Shown: positions 10,192 through 21,080 of the stretch, piece by piece
How positions within the stretch are numbered: the first letter of the stretch is position 1
How the letters are laid out: every line of letters starts with the position of its first letter
Assembly: GCA_027486345.1 (NCBI GenBank)
Contig: JAIXPH010000028.1
Span: forward strand, 1-64,000
DNA length: 64,000 nucleotides
Origin: Paracoccaceae bacterium
GTDB taxonomy: Bacteria > Pseudomonadota > Alphaproteobacteria > Rhodobacterales > Rhodobacteraceae
Direction: 5' to 3'
Notes under the pieces: model-generated
Told to the model about the DNA's origin: nothing
The model's database searches: none
The model's input: the letters and a program-made list of their open reading frames with translations, nothing else
Program-made: the position numbers and the translations under genes

Positions 10192-11070
10192 ATGCTCAGG
10201 AACCGTCGCAGCGACCTTCTGGTCGCCTATCTGCTGACAGCGCCCTTCATCCTTGTCTACGCATGGCTGTTCGTCTGGCCCGTGGTGCAGATGGTGATGC
10301 TGACCTTCACCGACGCGCCACTGATCGGCGACGGCAAAGCGGTCGGCTTCGCCAATTACGAGCGGATGTTCAAGGACCCGATCTTTTTCAAGGCGATCTG
10401 GAACACCTCGTACTTCGTGCTCTTGACGGTGATCCCCGGCACGGCAGTCGCCCTTGGCATCGCGCTGATGGTGTCGCGCTTGGGCGGATGGCTGCAAAGC
10501 GCGGTGCTGGCGGCGTTTTTCCTGCCCTATATCCTGCCCGTCACCGTGGTCTATGTGATCTGGGACTGGCTGACCAACGTGCAATTCGGGATGCTGCAAA
10601 GCGTGCTGGAATGGGTCACGGGCCGTCCCGTCAACCTGTGGCGCGCGATCCCGTGGTTCATGCCCAGCGTCGCGGTGATCACGATCTGGTGGACCAACGG
10701 CTTTTCTATCCTGCTGTTTCTGGCCGGGCTAAGAAACATCCCCAAAGACCTCTATGAGGCCGCTGCCCTGGACGGCGCCACCCGCTGGCAAATGTTCAGC
10801 CGCATCACCTGGCCCTTGATCTGGCCGATCACGGTGCTGTGCCTGACGATCCAACTGATCCTGCAATTGAAGATCTTCGATCAGGTCTATCTCTTTGCCA
10901 CCGGTGGGCGCACGCAGGCGACGATGGTGCTGGTGCAGTATATTTACGAACAGGCGTTCCAAAAGAACGCCAGCGGCTATGCTGCAACCATTGCGCTGGC
11001 TTTGTTCGTGATCGTCGTTGTGTTCTCGGTCCTGCAATTCCAACTCCTTCGCATCCGGGGGCAGAAATGA
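10192..11070 (+). CDS. Sugar ABC transporter permease (MalF-like)
   Basis: Multiple TM; 'LYEAAALDGATRWQMFSRITWPLIWP' EAA loop. Confidence 0.9.
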   Translation: MLRNRRSDLLVAYLLTAPFILVYAWLFVWPVVQMVMLTFTDAPLIGDGKAVGFANYERMFKDPIFFKAIWNTSYFVLLTVIPGTAVALGIALMVSRLGGWLQSAVLAAFFLPYILPVTVVYVIWDWLTNVQFGMLQSVLEWVTGRPVNLWRAIPWFMPSVAVITIWWTNGFSILLFLAGLRNIPKDLYEAAALDGATRWQMFSRITWPLIWPITVLCLTIQLILQLKIFDQVYLFATGGRTQATMVLVQYIYEQAFQKNASGYAATIALALFVIVVVFSVLQFQLLRIRGQK

Positions 11071-11942
11071 GCACCGATCCCACCGCCCGCGACACCTCGC
11101 AATCCACGGCGCTGTCGCATCTGGCGCGCTCTCCCGCAGGGATACTGCTGACCCTGCTGACGCTGATCTGCGCCGCGATCTGGTTCTTTCCGATCTATTG
11201 GGCGCTGATCACCAGCCTGCGCAGCGATCAGGCGACGGTGCAGGAATTCGGGATGCTGCCGACCGAGCCGACGCTCAGCGGCTATATCTTCGCCATCGTC
11301 AATTCCGAATTGCCGATCTGGTATCTGAATTCCACCATCGTCTCGGTCAGCGTGACGGTGCTAGTGGTGTTCATGTCGGCCTGCACCGGCTTTGCCATCT
11401 CGCAACTGAACTTCCCGGGGCGGCGGGTGCTGTGGTGGACGATCCTTGCCAGCTTCATGGTCCCGATCACGGCCTTGATCGTGAACCATTTCATCATCAT
11501 CGCCGGGGTGGATCTTCTGAACACCCATATCGGGATGATCCTGCCGATGCTGCTCAGCCCCGTCACAGTCATCGTCTACAAGCAATTCTTTGACGGCCTG
11601 CCCAAGGAATTCCGTGAGGCTGCGGTGATGGACGGGGCCACTGAATTACAGGTCTTCCTGCGGGTGTTCCTGCCCATGAACTGGGGCGTGACCACCGCGC
11701 TGTCCATCATCACCTTCATCGGCGCGTGGAACAGTTTCCTGTGGCCGTTCCTCGTGGCGCAGGACGAAAAGATGATGACCGTCACCGTGGGCGTCTCTGC
11801 GGTGCAGGATGCGTATGGGGTCGCCTATGGCCGGGTTCTGGCGGGGGCGGTGCTGGCGTCGCTGCCCGTGGCGCTGGCCTATCTGTTCTTTCAACGCCGC
11901 GTCACGCAGGCGATCACTCTTTCTGCTGGGATCAAGGGATAG
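11067..11942 (+). CDS. Sugar ABC transporter permease (MalG-like)
   Basis: ATGA overlap with previous gene; 'FREAAVMDGATELQVFLRVFLPM' EAA loop. Confidence 0.9.
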   Translation: MSTDPTARDTSQSTALSHLARSPAGILLTLLTLICAAIWFFPIYWALITSLRSDQATVQEFGMLPTEPTLSGYIFAIVNSELPIWYLNSTIVSVSVTVLVVFMSACTGFAISQLNFPGRRVLWWTILASFMVPITALIVNHFIIIAGVDLLNTHIGMILPMLLSPVTVIVYKQFFDGLPKEFREAAVMDGATELQVFLRVFLPMNWGVTTALSIITFIGAWNSFLWPFLVAQDEKMMTVTVGVSAVQDAYGVAYGRVLAGAVLASLPVALAYLFFQRRVTQAITLSAGIKG

Positions 11943-11944
11943 TC

Positions 11945-13030
11945 ATGGCGTCTGTAGAGCTTTCTCAACTGACCAAGCGGTTCGGCGGGTTGGAGGTCAT
12001 CAGCGGGCTGAACCTGTCGGTCGAGGATGGGTCGTTCTGCGCCCTGCTTGGCCCCTCCGGCTTCGGCAAATCCACGCTTTTGCGGATGGTGGCGGGCTTG
12101 GAAACCGTGACCAGCGGCACCGTGCGCATTGGCGATCGGGATGTGACCAGCACGGAACCCAAAAGCCGCGGCGTGGCGATGGTGTTCCAATCCTACGCCC
12201 TGTATCCGCACCTGACCGTGGCCGAAAACATCGCCTTCAGCCTGTCCTTGGCCGGGGTGTCCAAGGCAAAGAAAACCGAACATGTCGCCCGCGTTGCCGC
12301 CATGCTGCGGTTGGAGCCGCTGCTAGAGCGCAAACCCGCCCAACTGTCCGGCGGTCAGCGCCAGCGCGTCGCCATCGGCCGCGCCTTGGTGCGCGACCCC
12401 TCGGTGTTCCTGTTCGACGAACCCTTGTCGAACCTTGATGCCCTGTTGCGTGTGCAGATGCGGCTGGAACTGGCAAAGCTGCACAATGATCTGAAAACCA
12501 CGATGATCTATGTCACCCACGACCAAGTCGAAGCCATGACCTTGGCCGACAAGATCGTGGTCTTGGACAAGGGCGTGATCTCTCAGGCCGGTAGCCCGTG
12601 GGAGTTGTACAACCGCCCCGCCAATCGCTTTGTCGCCGGCTTCATCGGCTCGCCGGGGATGAATTTCCTGAAAGGGCAGGCGCGGCACACGGGCGAGGGC
12701 GTCAGCGTCACCTTGCAAGGCGGCATCACCCTGACCCTCCCCCCCCGTGCGGTCGCCGCCTTTACCGGCGAACGCACCGTGGAAATCGGCATCCGCCCGG
12801 AACATGTCACGCTCGCCAGTGGTTCGGCGGCACAGATCAGCGGCAAGGCCTCTGTCGTGGAATACCTGGGCAACACATCCTTCGCCTATGTCGACACGCC
12901 GCAGGGGTCGATCATCGTGCAGGCCGACGGGGCCACCCGCATCAATGCGGGCGACACGGTCGGACTGTCCCTGACCACGGCAGAGGCCCATATCTTTGAC
13001 GACACCGGCCAAGCCTGGCCGCATCTCTGA
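11945..13030 (+). CDS. Sugar ABC transporter ATP-binding protein (UgpC/MalK-like)
   Basis: Walker A 'GPSGFGKST', '[33 protein letters not shown]', C-terminal TOBE-like region. Confidence 0.9.
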   Translation: MASVELSQLTKRFGGLEVISGLNLSVEDGSFCALLGPSGFGKSTLLRMVAGLETVTSGTVRIGDRDVTSTEPKSRGVAMVFQSYALYPHLTVAENIAFSLSLAGVSKAKKTEHVARVAAMLRLEPLLERKPAQLSGGQRQRVAIGRALVRDPSVFLFDEPLSNLDALLRVQMRLELAKLHNDLKTTMIYVTHDQVEAMTLADKIVVLDKGVISQAGSPWELYNRPANRFVAGFIGSPGMNFLKGQARHTGEGVSVTLQGGITLTLPPRAVAAFTGERTVEIGIRPEHVTLASGSAAQISGKASVVEYLGNTSFAYVDTPQGSIIVQADGATRINAGDTVGLSLTTAEAHIFDDTGQAWPHL

Positions 13031-13045
13031 CATCAGGACATTTCA

Positions 13046-14035
13046 ATGCAGTATCGTCGTCTCGGCAAATCCGGCCTTCAGGTCAGCGCCTTTTCCTTTG
13101 GCTCTTGGGTGACCTTTGCCAAACAGGTGGACATCGCCCCCGCCAAGGAAATGATGCAGGCCGCCTATGACGCGGGCATCAACTTCTTTGACAACGCCGA
13201 AGGCTATGAACAGGGCCGCTCTGAACTGGTCATGGGCCAAGCGATTGATGAGCTGGGGTGGAGCCGGGACAGCTATATCGTCTCCTCCAAAGTGTTCTGG
13301 GGCGGCACAAAACCCACCCAGCGCGGGCTGTCGGCCAAACATGTCACCGACGCCTGCCATGCCGCGCTGAAACGGCTGCGGGTCGATTATCTGGACCTTT
13401 ACTTCTGCCACCGCCCTGACGTGGACACCCCCATCGAAGAAACCGTCCGCGCGATGCACAACCTGATCACCCAAGGCAAGGTGCTGTATTGGGGCACCAG
13501 CGAATGGTCAGCGCAGCAGATCACCGAAGCCCATGCCATCGCCGCCCGTTGGGGCATGACCCCGCCAACGATGGAGCAGCCGCAATACAACCTGTTTGAA
13601 CGCCAGAAGGTCGAAGGCGATTACGCCCCGATCTATGACACCTTCGGTTTGGGGACGACAATATGGTCGCCGCTCGCCTCGGGCCTGCTGACGGGCAAGT
13701 ACAATGACGGCATCCCGCAAGATGCCCGCGCGGCGCTGCCGGGGTATGAGTGGCTACGTGACGCCTTCACCAGCGAACAGGGCCAATCCCGCATCGCCAA
13801 GGTACGCGACCTTGCCGCCCTGGCCGGACGCATCGGCATGCCACTGCACCACATGGCGCTGGCGTGGTGCCTGACCAATCCGCGCGTGTCCACGGTGATC
13901 CTTGGTGCCTCGCGCCTGTCGCAACTGACCGACAACCTTGCCGCGCTGGACCGGGTCGCCGACCTGACCCCCGACGTGCTGGCCGAGGTTGAGTCGATCA
14001 TGGCCAACAAGCCCGCCGCCCCGCAGCGGTTCTGA
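13046..14035 (+). CDS. Aldo/keto reductase (voltage-gated K+ channel beta-subunit-like)
   Basis: 'MQYRRLGKSGLQVSAFSFGSWVTF', 'GINFFDNAEGYEQGRSE', 'YWGTSEWSAQQI'. Confidence 0.9.
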   Translation: MQYRRLGKSGLQVSAFSFGSWVTFAKQVDIAPAKEMMQAAYDAGINFFDNAEGYEQGRSELVMGQAIDELGWSRDSYIVSSKVFWGGTKPTQRGLSAKHVTDACHAALKRLRVDYLDLYFCHRPDVDTPIEETVRAMHNLITQGKVLYWGTSEWSAQQITEAHAIAARWGMTPPTMEQPQYNLFERQKVEGDYAPIYDTFGLGTTIWSPLASGLLTGKYNDGIPQDARAALPGYEWLRDAFTSEQGQSRIAKVRDLAALAGRIGMPLHHMALAWCLTNPRVSTVILGASRLSQLTDNLAALDRVADLTPDVLAEVESIMANKPAAPQRF

Positions 14036-14778
14036 TGTTTCTGTCCCGCCTCCTTTGTCCCGATGGCCGCCCCGCGGTCATCCTTCGGCAGGGACGCGAG
14101 GCGGCGGTGCTGAAAACCACGCCCGACGATCCGGCCCTGTGGGTCGGGTCCGAAGACCGCTTGGCCGATGTGATCCTGCGGCGCGGTCTGGGCGATCCCG
14201 TCGATGTCGAGGAGCTTTCGGCGCAGGGGCGGCTCTTGCTGCCGGTCTGGGCCGGAGAGGCCGTGCATTTGCCCCTGACGGTGGGCGAGATGCCGTTGCC
14301 ACTGGTTCAGGTGCGTCCCGGCCATCCGGTCCAGACCGCGCCCGGCCTGACGTTCGAGGGCGGGATCGCCGCGCTGGTCAGAAGCGGCGATGGCGGGTCG
14401 GTCGTGGGATGGGTGCAGTTCCACCTTGTCACCAGCACCGCCTTGGGCCTGCGGCAACTGTCCTTCGGGCCGGAACTGGCCTTGGGCGATGACAACCCCG
14501 GTGGCGGTGGGACAGGCGTCTTGTCTGCCGCCGATGGCCGACACCGCAGCTTTCCCTTGCCCCAGACCGGCCAATGGGATGGCATGGCTGATCCCACCGC
14601 ACCCGCGGGAGCATTGGTGTTGCGGCGGATGTCACGTTGGCTGATCCGGCCTGCCCTTGCACAGGGGCACGTGTCGCTGGAAAGCTGTCATGGCGGTGTC
14701 GGCCTGCCGCTGCGGACCCCTTTGCTGGCGATGGACCAACCGGCCACGCCCGAGCAGGCGATGATCGGCCCCGCCTGA
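14035..14778 (+). CDS. Hypothetical protein; possibly divergent AraD1/FAH-like
   Basis: ORF overlapping AKR stop (TGATG); 'LRQLSFGPELALGD' resembles the SFGPEL segment of AraD1-like proteins. Confidence 0.5.
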   Translation: MFLSRLLCPDGRPAVILRQGREAAVLKTTPDDPALWVGSEDRLADVILRRGLGDPVDVEELSAQGRLLLPVWAGEAVHLPLTVGEMPLPLVQVRPGHPVQTAPGLTFEGGIAALVRSGDGGSVVGWVQFHLVTSTALGLRQLSFGPELALGDDNPGGGGTGVLSAADGRHRSFPLPQTGQWDGMADPTAPAGALVLRRMSRWLIRPALAQGHVSLESCHGGVGLPLRTPLLAMDQPATPEQAMIGPA

Positions 14779-14780
14779 CC

Positions 14781-15359
14781 TCAGGCGCGGCGTGCCAGCA
14801 ACTTCAGCCCCAGCCAGACGATCACCAGCGCGGTCACCAGCCCCAAAGTGTCTCCGATCAGGATCACCACGCCTTCGGACGTTTTCAGACCATAGCTCAA
14901 CCGCAGTGCCAGCAGGTTGAAGACCGACGCCGCAATGCCAAGGGCCACCAATGTCGGGGCCCGCAGGACCCCGACCCGCAACAGGGCCGCGCCGCCAAGG
15001 CTGCGACCGATGGCAAAGGCCAGTGGTGCGGCGATCAGGCTGGCGGCCGTTCCGAACAGGATATCCCTGTCAAAGGCGCGATCCCCTGCAAAATGCAGAT
15101 TGCACAGCAGGGCCCCCGGCAGCAGGAACAGGATCGACCGCCAGCCATAAAGCCAAGCCGCCAGCACGCGCACACCATGGGGCAGGAACAGAAAGCTCAT
15201 GATGGTGCTGGGAAACAGCGCCTGTTGCAGCGGCATCACCAAGGTCGCCGTCATGAAATAGGCCCAGATATAAAGCGCAGAGACCGCGACACAGGCAACC
15301 GCCTGCCGCGGCACGCGCGGGAGTGTCGTCAGTTTGCCGCCGTCACTCGGTCCGGTCAT
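14781..15359 (-). CDS. Multi-pass membrane protein, unknown function
   Basis: Hydrophobic ORF with several predicted TM segments; ends 2 nt from the convergent upstream gene. Confidence 0.6.
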   Translation of the reverse strand: MTGPSDGGKLTTLPRVPRQAVACVAVSALYIWAYFMTATLVMPLQQALFPSTIMSFLFLPHGVRVLAAWLYGWRSILFLLPGALLCNLHFAGDRAFDRDILFGTAASLIAAPLAFAIGRSLGGAALLRVGVLRAPTLVALGIAASVFNLLALRLSYGLKTSEGVVILIGDTLGLVTALVIVWLGLKLLARRA

Positions 15360-15618
15360 GGTCGGATTTCTGAACCCCAAGCTGGTCGCGACGGTCCAAC
15401 TCCATTTGGAACAGCGATTTCAGCGCGCGAATGGCCTGTGCCGCCTCCGCGTAATCTTCATCGGCGGAGCGATCGGCCGCGCCGTAACGCGGTCCGAACC
15501 ATTCGGTCAGCAAGACCCGGATTTTTGCGCTGTCCACGTTGGCCTTCCCACACCAGATGAGGGCATTGATACGACAGATGACTTGGGCATGATAGCCACA
15601 ACTTCGGCAGGGTCGCAA
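15343..15618 (-). CDS. Small hypothetical protein, start uncertain
   Basis: 91-aa ORF overlapping the start of the downstream membrane-protein gene on the same strand. Confidence 0.3.
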   Translation of the reverse strand: MRPCRSCGYHAQVICRINALIWCGKANVDSAKIRVLLTEWFGPRYGAADRSADEDYAEAAQAIRALKSLFQMELDRRDQLGVQKSDHDRTE

Positions 15619-15693
15619 AGACGTAAGTATCAGACTGTCCGATCATTTCGGCCAGATGCTGGCCCCCCGCCGGTTGGGTGGGGGGGCCGCCTC

Positions 15694-16761
<1,068 letters not shown>

Positions 16762-16764
16762 GAC

Positions 16765-17760
16765 CTACTCCGCCGCCTGTGCCAGTTGCTGCACCGTCAG
16801 ACGGCCATCCGCGCCCACGATCACAGGCTCTGGGTCCATGACATAGCCGCCGAACACATCCTTGCCGCCATCGGCAAAGCCCATGATCACCAGCCCCTGC
16901 GGCCCGTCGACAATCCGCGCGGCATAGCGGCGGCAGGGTTCGGCGCCGTCAAGGAACGGCCCCGGCGCAATGCGCCACGGCCCCCGCGGATGATCGGCCA
17001 TCAGGTAATGCGTGCCCGTCACCGGCATTTCCGGATTGTCGCGGCGGTATTGATCGGACCAGTGGACAGAGGCGGTGCAGAACAGGCAATACCAATGCTT
17101 GCCCACTTGGAACACCTGCGGCACCTCTAGCTGGCCAAAGCCGCCGTGGAACACCGGGGGCTGCAACTCCCACGTCACCAGATCGGCCGATGTGGCAAAC
17201 CCGATGGCCCCCCCAGCATTCGGTTCCGGCACGCCGGGAACGCGGGCGGTGAAATACATCAGCCACCCCTTGCCGTCCGGGTCCCGCATGACCCACGGAT
17301 CACGCATCGCGCGGTCGTGCCAATGGCCGATGGCGTGGTCTTTTTCATAGCAATCGGCATTCGGCCCGGTCAGGTCCAAGGCCAAGCCGTCGCCCACCCG
17401 CGTCCAGTTGTGCAGATCGGTCGATGTCGCATGCCCGACGCGCTGATAGAGCGACGCTTCGGACAGCGAAGTGCCGGTGTAGAACAGATGCCACAGCCCG
17501 GCATCATCCTGCACGACAGACCCCGTCCATGTCGTGCTATCATCCCAAGCCGCGCCATTGCGCTGCGGCTCGAACGTGGTGCCAAGGTCGGTCCAGTTGA
17601 CCAGATCCTTGGAGGTCGCATGGCGCTGCGTGGCCTTCAGGTGCCGCGCATCCGGGTCGATCAGCGATTTCGGCGCTTGCAGGAAATAGCCGTGATAGGT
17701 GTCGCCCTCCTTGGCGTACCAGCTATCCCAGAACCACAGGTCGGAATGTTTGAAGGACAT
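16765..17760 (-). CDS. Glycoside hydrolase of the GH43/GH32-like beta-propeller fold
   Basis: 'MSFKHSDLWFWDSWYAKEGDTYHGYFLQAP', 'HATSKDLVNWTDLGT', 'MRDPWVMRDPDGKGWLMYFTAR'. Confidence 0.7.
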   Translation of the reverse strand: MSFKHSDLWFWDSWYAKEGDTYHGYFLQAPKSLIDPDARHLKATQRHATSKDLVNWTDLGTTFEPQRNGAAWDDSTTWTGSVVQDDAGLWHLFYTGTSLSEASLYQRVGHATSTDLHNWTRVGDGLALDLTGPNADCYEKDHAIGHWHDRAMRDPWVMRDPDGKGWLMYFTARVPGVPEPNAGGAIGFATSADLVTWELQPPVFHGGFGQLEVPQVFQVGKHWYCLFCTASVHWSDQYRRDNPEMPVTGTHYLMADHPRGPWRIAPGPFLDGAEPCRRYAARIVDGPQGLVIMGFADGGKDVFGGYVMDPEPVIVGADGRLTVQQLAQAAE

Positions 17761-17771
17761 GATGCGACTCC

Positions 17772-18650
17772 TCAGCCCTTCACGCCGGTCGAGGCTATCG
17801 ACGCGATGAAGGCTTTTTGCAGGTAAAGATAAAAGGCAAGCACGGGGACGGTGATCAGGCTCAGGTAAGCCATCACCTCGCCCCATGCGACGTTGAGCTG
17901 GAAGAAGTATTGCAGGCCCACCATGACCGGGCGGTAGCCTTCCTCCTGCGTGACCATCAGCGGCCAGAGGTACTGGTTGTACATGACCAGAAATTTCAGG
18001 ATCGCCGCCGTGGCAAGGATCGGCCCGGACAGCGGCATGACGATGCGGCGGTAAATCTGGCCCCAGCTTGCGCCCTCGACCCGCGCGGCCTCGATCAACT
18101 CGCCGGGCAGGTCTTTGAAGTATTGTACGAACAGGAACACCGTCAGCCCATCGGCGATGAAGGGGATGATCTGGACGTGATAGCTGTTCAGCCAGCCCCA
18201 AGTGATCCCCTCGGTCCCGATCCAAGGTAGGTGCGCCACCATCAAGAGCATCGGAATGGCGATGGTTTCAAACGGCAGGATTAGCGTGGCCAGCAGGATC
18301 GACAGCAGAACACCGCGCCCCTTCCAGTTCACGAAGACAAAGGCAAACCCGGCGGCCGAGCAGATCAGCAGCGACAACAGCACCGTCACCCCGGTCACAA
18401 GCACCGAGTTGAACACGAACGTTGCCACCGGCGCGCGTTGGAAGGCGGCGGTGTAGTTGTTCAGGCTGATATCGCCCACCGGCAGGAAGGCGCGCAGATT
18501 GCCGGAATCCTGCAAGAGTTGCTGATCCGGCTTCAGGCTGGACATCACCATGAACACCAGCGGAAAGACAAAGATCACCGCGATCAGCCCCAGCACCGCA
18601 TAGCGGGTGGCCAGACGCAGGCCGCGATTGTCGGCGGAAATCAGGGCCAT
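17772..18650 (-). CDS. Sugar ABC transporter permease (MalG-like)
   Basis: TM-rich; 'LIEAARVEGASWGQIYRRIVMPLSGP' EAA loop. Confidence 0.9.
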   Translation of the reverse strand: MALISADNRGLRLATRYAVLGLIAVIFVFPLVFMVMSSLKPDQQLLQDSGNLRAFLPVGDISLNNYTAAFQRAPVATFVFNSVLVTGVTVLLSLLICSAAGFAFVFVNWKGRGVLLSILLATLILPFETIAIPMLLMVAHLPWIGTEGITWGWLNSYHVQIIPFIADGLTVFLFVQYFKDLPGELIEAARVEGASWGQIYRRIVMPLSGPILATAAILKFLVMYNQYLWPLMVTQEEGYRPVMVGLQYFFQLNVAWGEVMAYLSLITVPVLAFYLYLQKAFIASIASTGVKG

Positions 18651-19723
18651 CAGCTTTTCTCCCGTGTCAGCCAGCGTTGGATCAGCGAAATCGACAGCAC
18701 GATCACGAACAGGATCACCGAAATCGCCGACCCGCCCGAGATGTCCTGCTTGCCATAGCCGCGCTCAATCGCCTGAAAGACGATGGTCTGCGTGCTGTCC
18801 AGCGGCCCGCCATTCGTCATGACATCAATCTGCGCGAACAGGCCAAAGGCTTGCATCGTGATCACGATCAGGATCAGCACGGCGGTATTCCGCAGCCCCG
18901 GCCATGTGATGTAGCGAAACACCTGCCATTTGGACGCGCCCTCGATCGCCGCGGCCTCATAGAGCGTGGGCGAGATGGTTTGCAGCCCCGACAGCCAGAT
19001 CACCATATGGAACCCCACCGCCTGCCAAATCGACATGGCGATGATCGATCCCAGCGCGGTGGACGGATTGCCCAGCCAATCCACCGGCGGGATCAGGCCA
19101 AAGGAAATCGTGCCCAGAAGGTTGTTCAAAAGCCCCGATTGCCCGTCATAAATCAGCCGCCACAGCAGCGAGACGACGACAATCGACACCACAACCGGCA
19201 TGAAATAGATGGCGCGGAACACATTGATCCCGCGCAGGCGTTGGTTGATCAACAGCGCCAACCCCAGCGCCAAACCAGCCTGAACGGGGGCGACGACAAT
19301 CACGAAGATGAAGGTGTTCACAATCGCCTTCATGAACACGACATCGCGCGCCAGCACATAGGTCCGGCTGTCCCCGCCTGTGGAAAAGTTGAACCACTCC
19401 CGCATCCCCGCCAGATCGGGGCGGTCGGGATTGTTGCGCGTCAGGCTGCGCAGCGACGGATATTCCGGCGCGCCATCCTTCATCACCACGGCACCCGCCT
19501 CATCCCGCACAGGCTCCAGCGTCAGGGTGGTCACACCCAGCAGTTGGCGGTAATTCTCCAGCCCCGTGAACTCGGTCGGATTGGGCGACACCAGCCGTTG
19601 GTTGGTGAAGGAAAACCCGATCGCCAGAAAAAACGGCAGGATCACGAACCCCGCGATCAGCAGGACCGCAGGCCCGGCCATCAGCCAGCCCGTCCGGTTC
19701 GATACGGTGAACTTGGACGCCAT
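18650..19723 (-). CDS. Sugar ABC transporter permease (MalF-like)
   Basis: TM-rich; 'LYEAAAIEGASKWQVFRYITWPGLRN'; TGATG overlap with next gene. Confidence 0.9.
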   Translation of the reverse strand: MASKFTVSNRTGWLMAGPAVLLIAGFVILPFFLAIGFSFTNQRLVSPNPTEFTGLENYRQLLGVTTLTLEPVRDEAGAVVMKDGAPEYPSLRSLTRNNPDRPDLAGMREWFNFSTGGDSRTYVLARDVVFMKAIVNTFIFVIVVAPVQAGLALGLALLINQRLRGINVFRAIYFMPVVVSIVVVSLLWRLIYDGQSGLLNNLLGTISFGLIPPVDWLGNPSTALGSIIAMSIWQAVGFHMVIWLSGLQTISPTLYEAAAIEGASKWQVFRYITWPGLRNTAVLILIVITMQAFGLFAQIDVMTNGGPLDSTQTIVFQAIERGYGKQDISGGSAISVILFVIVLSISLIQRWLTREKS

Positions 19724-19779
19724 CGTCGCCTCGTTTCAAAGCGGTGAGAAGGGGCGGGCAGGGTTACCCCCACCCGCAT

Positions 19780-19823
19780 GGTTCCGGGAGGAACCCGGCC
19801 CCGGCAGTCACCCGCCGGGGCCG
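19780..19823 (-). terminator. Tandem intercistronic hairpins between SBP and permease genes
   Basis: GGTTCC-ggga-GGAACC (19780-19795), then CGGCCCCGGC-N8-GCCGGGGCCG (19796-19823). Confidence 0.55.
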
Positions 19824-19829
19824 ATCCGA

Positions 19830-21080
19830 TCAGTGGCCGTAGCCGCCGTTCTTTTCGATGTCGGCGTTGATCTCATCCGCCGCCGCATCCAGCGTTGCCG
19901 CAACATCAGTCCCATTGGCGATGTCGGCCAGCGCCTTTTCAAACACCTTGGCCTGCACGACGTAGCCCGGGGTCACCGGACGCACGAGCGCAGTCTTGGC
20001 CGAGTATTCGACGAACACCGACAGCGGGCCACCGGCCTTGTAGTTGTCCACCATTTCCGAAGCCGAAGGCGTCGCCGGGATCAGGCCGATCCCGTTCGAG
20101 AAGGCCGCCAGATACTTGTCCTGCAACGCAAACTCGATGAAGGCAGCCGCGCCCTGCGGGTTCTTTGACGTGGCCGACACACCAAACTGCCAGCTTGCCG
20201 CACCAATCTTCGGACCGGCACCCAGATCAGGCGCGGGCAGGAACACGGTGTCCGGGAAAGCCGCCAGCGCGCCAAGGGCCGCCCAGTTGCCGTTCCACGA
20301 GAAGGCATATTTGCCAGCCGCAAAGCCGCCGTCACGATCCGCCGGGTCTTGGGTCGCTTGTGCATAGCCGTTCTTGAACAGGCCCTGCCACCATTCGCCG
20401 AAGGCCAGCGCGGCATCGCCGTTCAAAGCGCCCTCAGCGGTCTTGTAGGTGCTGCGGTCCACGATGTCGCCACCGAAGGATTGCAGGAAGGGCGAGAAGG
20501 CATAGGGATACCATTCCCCGGTCCAGGCCATGCCCAGATCCAGCGGATACTCCCACTTGCCCGCCGCCTTGGCCGCATCCAGCGCCGCCATGAATTCGTC
20601 CTTGGTCCAGGGCGCGTCCACAGTCGGTTTGCGCAGGCCCAACTCATCCAGCGTGGATTGACGGGTCACCAGCGCGACGGCGGCATCCCACAGACCGATG
20701 GAATAGAGCTTGCCATCCCACACGCCCTTGGTGCCGGGCAGGAAGTTGGCAATCTTGGACTCGTCGATCACCAGCGGCTGCATGTAGCCCGCCCATGCCC
20801 AGTTCGGCATGTTCGGCCCGTCCACGTCCAGAATGTCGGGCAGGTTGCCTGCCAGCGCACCGGCCACGACCGAGTCATTATAGGCTGCTTGCGGGAAACT
20901 TTGCAGCTCGACCTTCCAGTCGCTCTGGCTGGCGTTGAAGTCGGTGATGACTTCATTGATCAGCTTGAGTTCGACTTCGTTGCCCGCGCCGTGATACCAC
21001 ATCGACAGCGTGGTCTGCGCCTGTGCGGCCGAAGCCCAGCACAGAATGGCGGCCGAAGCCGCGAGTTTGAAAACCTTCAT
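19830..21080 (-). CDS. Sugar ABC transporter substrate-binding protein
   Basis: Signal peptide 'MKVFKLAASAAILCWASAAQAQ'; SBP family 1 pattern. Confidence 0.9.
   Translation of the reverse strand: MKVFKLAASAAILCWASAAQAQTTLSMWYHGAGNEVELKLINEVITDFNASQSDWKVELQSFPQAAYNDSVVAGALAGNLPDILDVDGPNMPNWAWAGYMQPLVIDESKIANFLPGTKGVWDGKLYSIGLWDAAVALVTRQSTLDELGLRKPTVDAPWTKDEFMAALDAAKAAGKWEYPLDLGMAWTGEWYPYAFSPFLQSFGGDIVDRSTYKTAEGALNGDAALAFGEWWQGLFKNGYAQATQDPADRDGGFAAGKYAFSWNGNWAALGALAAFPDTVFLPAPDLGAGPKIGAASWQFGVSATSKNPQGAAAFIEFALQDKYLAAFSNGIGLIPATPSASEMVDNYKAGGPLSVFVEYSAKTALVRPVTPGYVVQAKVFEKALADIANGTDVAATLDAAADEINADIEKNGGYGH

Noticed and set aside
8842-10599. 585-aa minus-strand ORF opposite the SBP/permease
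   Set aside because: Antisense to a clear signal-peptide SBP; no recognisable domain, biased composition
16765-18225. Full 486-aa ORF as one protein
   Set aside because: The N-terminal 155 aa is out-of-frame permease sequence; the real GH start is MSFKHSDLW at 17760
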